From NCBI RefSeq assembly GCF_018691265.1, contig NW_024881278.1, positions 558,001 through 622,000 of the forward strand: 64,000 nt of DNA. The letters run 5' to 3'. Shown here one piece after another: positions 57,267 to 64,000 of the stretch (its first letter is position 1; each line of letters opens with the position of its first letter). The notes under the pieces are model-generated. The model saw only the letters and a list, made by a program, of their open reading frames with translations. It was not told the origin of the DNA and made no database searches. A program made the position numbers and the translations under genes. The DNA is from Tyto alba (lineage: Eukaryota > Chordata > Aves > Strigiformes > Tytonidae).

Positions 57267-60200
57267 CTGAAAAAGAGAATTAAAAGATATTTTGAGATTA
57301 CTGAGGGATTAACATTCCTTCATCACTCCCCAAAGGTACATGAATAGATGCAAACACAGAATACACTATAATATACTCAAAGTATTCTGGAAAAGAAAAA
57401 GGTCTTTTGTCTTTTGACTCATTTTACATAGCTGGGATGATTTGTTCCTGCCATAAATTTTTGAAGTGAATTAGGCAATATCATCCTCTCGCTTAATTTC
57501 AGATGATTCCTTTATCTCCCTTGTTCTCTATTCCCACATCGATACCTGGATTTATTAGTCATATGTAACCCTTTACCCTTAAACAGTTCCTAACCATACA
57601 TGAAAAGGATGCCTTAAGCAGACTGAGGCTATGTAATACACTTGCTACAGAGAAATGTGACTAGAAAATAAACGCCAGTATTTTGCTTGAAAACTTCCAG
57701 CATGGGATAGACTTCCACAGCACGTTGCTTTCATCTAACTTCCTGCTATTATCTTATACAGCTATGTAGATCTCTCTTCTGCTGCAGGGAATTATCACAC
57801 TGTGGTGCTCAAACTGTACGACATTTACATTAGACCAGTGTATCACACATAGCTGCCCACTGGAAGCAGAAGACAGGGAGCTGTTTCAGAGCCAGATGCT
57901 TACTAGTAATGAAAGTACTCCCATTTTAGCCAGCAAATGGACAATTTTAAGTGATGGAGGGAAGGCAGGCAATCCAACATTGCCTTGTAGTACACACGGT
58001 CTATTGTGTCGAGTCTATTGTATTCAGTGTGACTCAGTGATTAAGAAGTAGCAGCACTGGGGGGGGGTGGGGGGAATTCTCATAAGATTTATTGCTCAAA
58101 CAGCAACCAACAGGCATGGATTACCCAGAACTGCACAAAAGGATGCAGAGAGAAGTTCACAGACAGGGATATTTATTAGCGGTGTCTGTAGTTGGTTGAT
58201 TCCAGCAGTGAAAGTTACTTTGGGGGGGGTGTGGGAAGATGGAAGGGAGGGTCAGAGACAGAGGCCCCCAGGCTAATGTCCTCTTTCAAGGCTTCTCTCC
58301 AATGCAGCAGGTGCCTCCCCATAATACTTTTGCCCATTGAGTTCCCTATCAGTTCTTCTAAGCAATACCATTTCTGAGTGCCACTCAGTACTTCGATCGG
58401 GGCAGGCAATGCATGCTGATTAATTGTTAAGATTTGGGCACCATCAAGTCCCTGAATATAAACAGCAACCCCTTCCTGAGAGAACCAAAGTATTGGGCTT
58501 TGCAGTTGCAAGGCCAGGAAAGCAAGGCAAAAACCATTGCTTGCAGCCTGGGGGAATGTTACAGAGCCGTGAGCAAGAGACTGGCTTCTGACTGGCAGAT
58601 GGAAGGCTGGTGGCATCAGAGGCGTGTATGTCAATGTGCAACACTCACGCTGTATAAAACAGCACCTTTAAGGGATATTTCTGGAGCAAGCAGCATGCCC
58701 ATACACAGATTGTTCAAGGTGTGCTGTAGACCATTTTGAATGTGAACTTAGAGTCAGATCCTTAAGGTCACATTTGCAACATACAGCTGAGAGCAGCAGA
58801 ACAAGGAAAAGCACCTTATCTGTATTCTCCCTTCATTTTCGTTGAAAAGTTCCTGCATAGCGAGAATGTAAAGTAAGGGGGAAACAACGGTGAAAGTCTG
58901 TATTGCTCGTGTTGCAAATGAAAATTACTTTCCAATTAAAGTTCTGCATTGCAGCCTGACAACAGCCCGTTCTGGACCCCAAGCCAGCCCGCAAGCTAAA
59001 AACATCGTTTTAACCTACCTCTGCTTCCAGTTCAGCTTGCTGTGCAAGCAGACTGGCTGTCACATTGTTGAGAAAAGAGCTTAGAAACAGATTTTAGCCA
59101 TTCTTTCATGTTCTGTGACTAATTAATTGCTGTAGTGCTTCTGGGCCAAATTCAGAATAACCTAATGTAATGTCAAGAAAAGCAATCACTTATCGGAGAT
59201 TCCCATTTCCTCAAATAAAACTTGTCTGAGACATTATAACACAAATCCTAGCAACTATTAACATGAAACAAAATTCTTCCTTTCACTTATTTCCTTTGTG
59301 TTAATGAAACTCATCTAATAATCTGGACCTAGGATTAAAGACTCCAGATATGATTTCAATCTTGATACACTAATCATATTTTGCTATATGCTTCAAAATG
59401 TCATATAGCTAAATATTCAATATCAATTAATATAGTTACTGCAAACCTACCACTCAATTTGTTTTTAAGCATAGAAATAAGCTACCAGTAAGCACTAGTT
59501 GTAAGCCAAACCATACCAGCCTCTGAGGAAGGACCCTCGTCTTCTATTCCTCTGTGAAGTATTTCAGATATTTAGTGAAATTATGAATTATCTGGTGCAT
59601 GAGACACTACTGGACATCAGAGACAATGACCCTTTCAGAAATACACCTTGCTTACTCACAGAACACTGTGTTTTCAAAAGCTTTTTAACTCAGCTTTCTG
59701 ATGTACCACTAACTTAGATATGAGAAAGCAAGCATGCTTTCAGTAAATCAGAAGTTCTGTATGACAGCATCCATCTATATATACAATTAATAGAATGTAC
59801 ACTTGTACACATTTTTAAAGTAGGCAGCACAAAATCCAGACTAAAAAAGAAGCCTTTGGGTAAAACTTACGTGACCTTGAAGGCATACTATTCAAATCAA
59901 TAGAAACTCTAATAGAATCAAGCCCTTAATGCAGCATTTGTGATGTCTGCAATATCAGAGCTTATGTTAGAGATTTTATTGAGAATATTTGGCTGTATAA
60001 AAGCCCAAAGATTGAATCCCTAAGCATCTGTGATATGCTACAATCAACTGCCACAATTATGATTTGTTTTTACAGCAAATTAGCATTACACAGCCAAGTA
60101 CAATTATGTAGCCAGCTGGGCTTTTGCAAATTCCTTACCGTTGTAGGAACAGTCTTATTCGCTTCTTGATAGACACGTTGTTCTGAGACTAAACTGCTAG

Positions 60201-61537
60201 GGAAATAACCAACTGTCCCCATATGGTCTTCATACTGTTCTCCGTAAACCTTCAGGCAAGGAGATGTATAATTAAGTACCTCAATACAGTCCTCATCTGG
60301 TTTAAGACAGTTCATAATTTAGTCAAAAGCAATTACTTTTTCTTACTCTGGTTTTAGATTTCCCAGTTTCCAATTACCTGGCACATGAAATAAACCATTT
60401 ACACAAATTCTGACACAGGCATACATTTTTTGGAGTAAATTAATACCACCTATAGTTTATCTGGAATTTTAAAATAAATGCAGCTAATATTTATCTTAGC
60501 TTTTATCACAATTGGTCATAAAACTCTTAAATTTGAGAAGCAGTCTCCTACATAGTTTTAGCAAACAGCCACAGAAAAGAAACACTGAGCCCTTCTGTTA
60601 AGGTGGGGTTCATAATTACCATGTAGTTACTGGAGATATTTAATTAAAAAAAATGAAAATTTATCCATTTAAGTTTAAACATTCACTTCGCAAAGTAAGT
60701 TGCTGCTTTAAAACCCACAATAACTCAGCATTACCATCCATTTCTTGACAGAAATGCTCATTAATCTACTTTTGCTCATATATACAAGAATCTCCTCTTA
60801 CACTTCCAGCCCAGAATTCTCCAGAGTCTTTTTCTTTCACTAGTTTTGAGTAAACATAAATCAACTGCCCTTTTTTAATATTAATGAATCTGCAGTCTGG
60901 AGCATTATAGTCCTCTTCTGCTCTGGCAAGGGAAATGGTATCTACAGAAAAAGAAGAATGAGGTGAACAAATTTAAATACATACATACTTTTAGAGAGAG
61001 AAATAGGAATGTGTGTGTGCTTGTATGCATACATGTAAAACTGTTCCGACAGGCAAAAGTAGGTTAACTTAAAATTAATAAAAGTGTTCAAGAATTTGTT
61101 CTGTTGATTTCTCTGTTCTCCAGTAAGCAAAGTAACAACTGCTTAAGAATGTGCCATTTCATCACAGTGGAAGTTATAATCCTCTCTACATTTACCTTTC
61201 ACTTGAGTGAAAAATGTCCTTTACAAAACCCTTATTGCAGTAAAACTGCATGTGACATTCCACATAAACCCTCCCACTCTGCTTTCAAAGTTGACAAGCC
61301 AATGCAAATATAAGAGCTAAATAAGAGTTGTTTTCCCCTCACACTACTGCATCCAAACTCTACAGCCATTTTTAAGATGAATTTGTCCTCAAAATTAAAG
61401 CAAAATTACTTACAGACACAGTCATCATCGGCACACAGCTTCTTGCTGGCAAGCTTCTCCATAAAAATTCCGGTTGCAAGAGGACACATTAATCCGAGAC
61501 ACAAAAGTAAAACAACCAAATAAACACGTTGTGTCAT
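57243..61537 (-). CDS. OTOR: Otoraplin, secreted SH3-like MIA-family protein (4 exons)
   Basis: Joined minus-strand exons: 61537-61414, 60941-60802, 60249-60139, 57266-57243; 132 aa (human 128). Otoraplin is a small secreted protein of the MIA/OTOR family, made in cochlea and cartilage. Visible: signal peptide (about residues 1-23, VYLVVLLLCLGL core), then IFMEKLASKKLCADDDC, a variant SH3 fold with EDYNAPDCRFINIKKGQLIY, GEFWAGSVYG and MGTVGYFPSSLV, and the terminal DIDFFCE. Four cysteines at 35, 40, 58 and 131 match the two family disulfides. All introns are GT-AG with compatible phases. The start at 61537 gives the signal peptide directly; an upstream in-frame ATG (61660) lies before the TATA box and is unlikely. 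MIA itself is excluded by the stronger match to OTOR. Confidence 0.95.
57267..60138 (-). other. OTOR intron 3 (2.9 kb)
   Basis: AT-rich intron with a G-run at 58059-58073 and another at 58221-58229. A chance FCE-stop word at 59651-59665 mimics the terminal exon but is in the wrong phase. No transposon recognised. Confidence 0.7.
60139..60249 (-). CDS. OTOR: OTOR exon 3
   Basis: 37 codons (residues 89-125): VYGEQYEDHMGTVGYFP and SSLVSEQRVYQEANK. Donor GTAAGG; the acceptor GCCTGAAG is poor in pyrimidines. Confidence 0.95.
60802..60941 (-). CDS. OTOR: OTOR exon 2
   Basis: 140 bases finishing the tyrosine codon split from exon 1 and coding residues 42-88 through FWAGS. Core of the SH3-like fold. 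Acceptor TTTTTCTGTAG, donor GTAAGA. Confidence 0.96.
61414..61537 (-). CDS. OTOR: OTOR exon 1: signal peptide and first disulfide
   Basis: 124 bases, 41 codons plus one base. Start context AAAATGA has A at -3. Encodes the signal peptide and cysteines 35 and 40. Donor GTAAGT; ignoring it would give a false stop two codons on. Confidence 0.95.
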
Positions 61538-61589
61538 TTTTCTTTGCTGCAGCACTTGCCGAATGCCTGCCGGGTCCAGCGATCGCCGT

Positions 61590-61597
61590 CTTTTATG
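61590..61597 (-). promoter_or_regulatory. OTOR: OTOR TATA-like box CATAAAAG
   Basis: TATA-like element about 53 bases upstream of the start codon, giving a 5' UTR of roughly 20-30 bases. An upstream CCAAT box (61630-61634) completes a compact tissue-type promoter. Confidence 0.55.
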
Positions 61598-61629
61598 GGA
61601 GAGGCAGACACCTGGACAAACACCCCGGG

Positions 61630-61634
61630 CCAAT
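61630..61634. promoter_or_regulatory. OTOR: CCAAT box upstream of OTOR
   Basis: GGGCCAATCGG core, an NF-Y-type site about 35 bases upstream of the TATA-like box. By motif only. Confidence 0.5.
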
Positions 61635-61699
61635 CGGAAGGGGTCAGGGTGACATTCCACCCCGCCAGAGGAGCCGCAGGCGGGAGGAAGACCTCAGGG

Positions 61700-64000
61700 T
61701 CCACTCATGAACCAAATCCCTTCCCAAAGCCACTCTACATTAACATTTCAATCAGCAACTGTATGATTTAAACATTTTGAGCCTTCCTGTAGTTGTCCAT
61801 AGTCTTAATTTTACCTCAAGCAAAGTTTGAGGATTAAAATTAGGTCAGACCCTGGTAAGCAGCAAAGGAAATTACATCCTTCCAAATCCTCAAGTTCTTA
61901 ATTTTCACAAATGCTCACTGACAAGCATAATCTTCACTGGACTGTAAACCCTCAGTGGCAGAGATTCCCCTATTACAGTCCTACAGAAAGGACTTACTAG
62001 GACCCCGACACACATAATGCAAACATAAACAAACCGTGAGGGAGTTGAAATCCAGTAAAAAGGCTTTGCATGTCAGTATTTTAAATTTGAGGTCTAAAAG
62101 GTTCAAGCACTATATACTTGTATAGGCAAGATCTCTTCCACAGGGAGATGCCATCAGGAGCAAAACACACAGGTTACGCCAGGACAGCGACCATTTCACT
62201 TTTATTTACATAGCTAAACTCAGCTGAGAGTTTGCAAGAGCAAGATGCTGAACATACAATGCCGCAGGCCGACTTAAAAGCTCCTCTTTACCCTTGGAGA
62301 GGACATTTAAAATTCATCTACCTTCCCAAAATCTTGTCATAACATACATGAGGCAAGACTTGTAGGGACTATTTTAATTTAGATACGCACACACGCACCA
62401 AAGGAAAAACCACCCCAGGTGCTGCACTGTAAGTGATTCGCATCGTGGCTGTCAGGCCACAGAAGGCTGGTCTGGATCAACCCTCAACAGTCACCAGGAG
62501 CAGGTTTGGAAGTTGCCAAAATGTCACCCCAGAGAACCGGGGCTTCCTGATTCATGAGGAGGCAGAACAAAGGAAGCTGTCAACTGGCATCAAAAATCTC
62601 CCACTCTCTTTTAAAGAAAAGAGCATCTTGCAATTTCCAGCATCCCCTTCCAATTACAGCTGACTTCACCGCATTCCCCTCTAATCTTCCAGCCCATTAG
62701 TCCTTCCTCCAACCTCCCGTATGTGGCGTCTGATGTCCTTTGCAGACAGCTCCACACAAACCCTTCTGAGTGAATAAAGGTTAAGAATGGTGATTAGCAA
62801 CGGTAGTCTCGTGTACACAGACTAGTGGGATGCAAGGACAACGTAATTAATACCTATAAAATTGTGACTGCAGAAGGAAAAACATAAGGTTCATGACTGA
62901 ATAACATAGTCACTTTTGCTCCCTTACAGGCACACTGAAATTATTTTCACTTGCAAGTATTAGAGTACCTGTGAAATCACACATACACAAAAAAAAAATC
63001 ACTAAAAAGAATGAAAAATACATAAATGGATAGGACAGTAATTGAGGTGACTGTGGAAGGACATCATCTTGCCATATACTCTGGGATCAGAAGATTTTTC
63101 AGGCCTTGTGCAAAAAAGGTAGTTTATGTAGCTAGTTTTACACTTACAGATAACATAGCACTTGCTCAGAAATCAAGCTGATATGCCAGAACTATAAAGT
63201 ACACCAAGATGTTATAAAAAGCAATCCTGCTTCCCTGAAGGTGCAGCACTTTGTCCAAAGAACAGTTTTAAGTCATATGTCGATTGTTTCAGAACAGAAG
63301 CAATGGGAAAGAGATGCTCTGCACCTACAGTCAAGCCCACACAACACAGGAAGGGGCTGCATGGAGCCAGTCACAGAGGAAAGGCTACAGCCTCTAGCAT
63401 CCTTTCCTCCTGCCCCCATTGACCAAATTACTTTGGAAACAGAAAAAAACAATACTTGCAATGTAGCTGCCATGCAAAACATTCTTCCTTTTAGTTTCTT
63501 GCCTAAAAAACAGCTATTCTAGTATTTGCCCGAACTATTGCTAAGGGCAATCATGCTAACTCTATCCCATTACTTCTTTGTCTGAAAGGGTAGTGGCCCC
63601 AAAGAAGCGTTCAATAAGTGAGGAAAGGTAGAACATGACAAGCCCTGTGCAACTGCTTCCTCTCAAACATTAATCTTCAAGGGTCTGATTGCAATCCTCC
63701 TGGCCAACACCATGCAACAAGTTACTGCAAGAGTCACAAAAAAAAAAAAAATTAAGTAAATTTAACGATTCCCTTAACCTAAAATATATTTCTAGGTCTT
63801 CTATTACTTGAACAAAAACACTTAAGCTTTTGAAGTGATTTTTTGCACCCAAAATAGAACAGTTACAACTGACAGTACTACATCTGATTGCTTCACTGCA
63901 TTGTGTATTTCATGTCACACAAGACCTGTAAAAGCTTTAGACAAATGAAAAACAAACAAACAAAAATAAAGCCCCAAACCCAACAAACCCAGAAGCATTA
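61700..64000. other. Upstream flank of OTOR, no gene recognised
   Basis: AT-rich DNA. A minus-strand AATAAA is embedded in ACTTTTATTTACAT near 62198-62205 and could end a gene lying to the right, but no coding exon is seen. A-runs at 62991-62999 and 63739-63751 are simple sequence. The end of the window is A/C-rich low complexity. Confidence 0.45.

Noticed and set aside
59651..59665. Minus-strand VFCE-stop word as the OTOR last exon
   Set aside because: Reading from the nearest AG is out of phase and lacks DIDF. The segment at 57243-57266 gives DIDFFCE in phase after a strong acceptor.
61538..61660. N-terminal extension of OTOR to an upstream ATG
   Set aside because: It would place basic sequence before the signal peptide and start upstream of the TATA-like box; the 61537 start matches family length.
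1..64000. CRISPR arrays, operons, ribosome binding sites, bacterial mobile elements
   Set aside because: The window is vertebrate nuclear DNA with spliced genes; no regularly spaced direct repeats of CRISPR type were seen.

Overview
This is a vertebrate nuclear window, almost certainly avian. It carries CR1 LINE fragments with the bird-type 3' end, a compact multi-exon gene with canonical splice sites, and LTR remnants of endogenous retroviruses. It has no Alu/B1-like SINEs. Two protein-coding genes can be read completely, and they point toward each other.

Layout. 1-1600: no recognisable gene. 1640-2920: CpG island promoter with NRF1, CRE and YY1-type sites. 2303-40971 (+): ATL2 (atlastin-2), 13 coding exons over about 38.7 kb, including a 16.4-kb first intron and an intron-2 CR1 insertion (21940-22721, minus strand). 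The gene ends in two alternative terminal exons plus a candidate 15-nt microexon, so several C-terminal tails are possible. 40972 to about 42200: ATL2 3' UTR. 42200-46700: intergenic DNA with two degenerate tandem-repeat fields and long A/T runs. 46700-56000: no gene I can name. It holds signs of a minus-strand transcription unit (a CpG island at 55670-56000, exon-like segments at 47307-47568 and about 46695-47205, and an AATAAA), a retroviral LTR-like segment, a recent 224-bp tandem duplication and an old CR1 remnant. 56045-56603: solo LTR with a 4-bp target duplication. 57243-61537 (-): OTOR (otoraplin), four coding exons, 132 aa, with TATA and CCAAT elements just upstream. 61700-64000: no gene recognised.

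Function. ATL2 is a dynamin-family GTPase that fuses ER tubules. OTOR is a secreted SH3-like protein of the MIA family, known from cochlea and cartilage. I know of no functional link between them; their adjacency is of interest as synteny, because the human genes lie on different chromosomes. The strongest leads are the ATL2 tail-switch region (weak exon-12 donor, microexon, two terminal exons), the unassigned minus-strand transcription unit, and the lineage-specific repeats.
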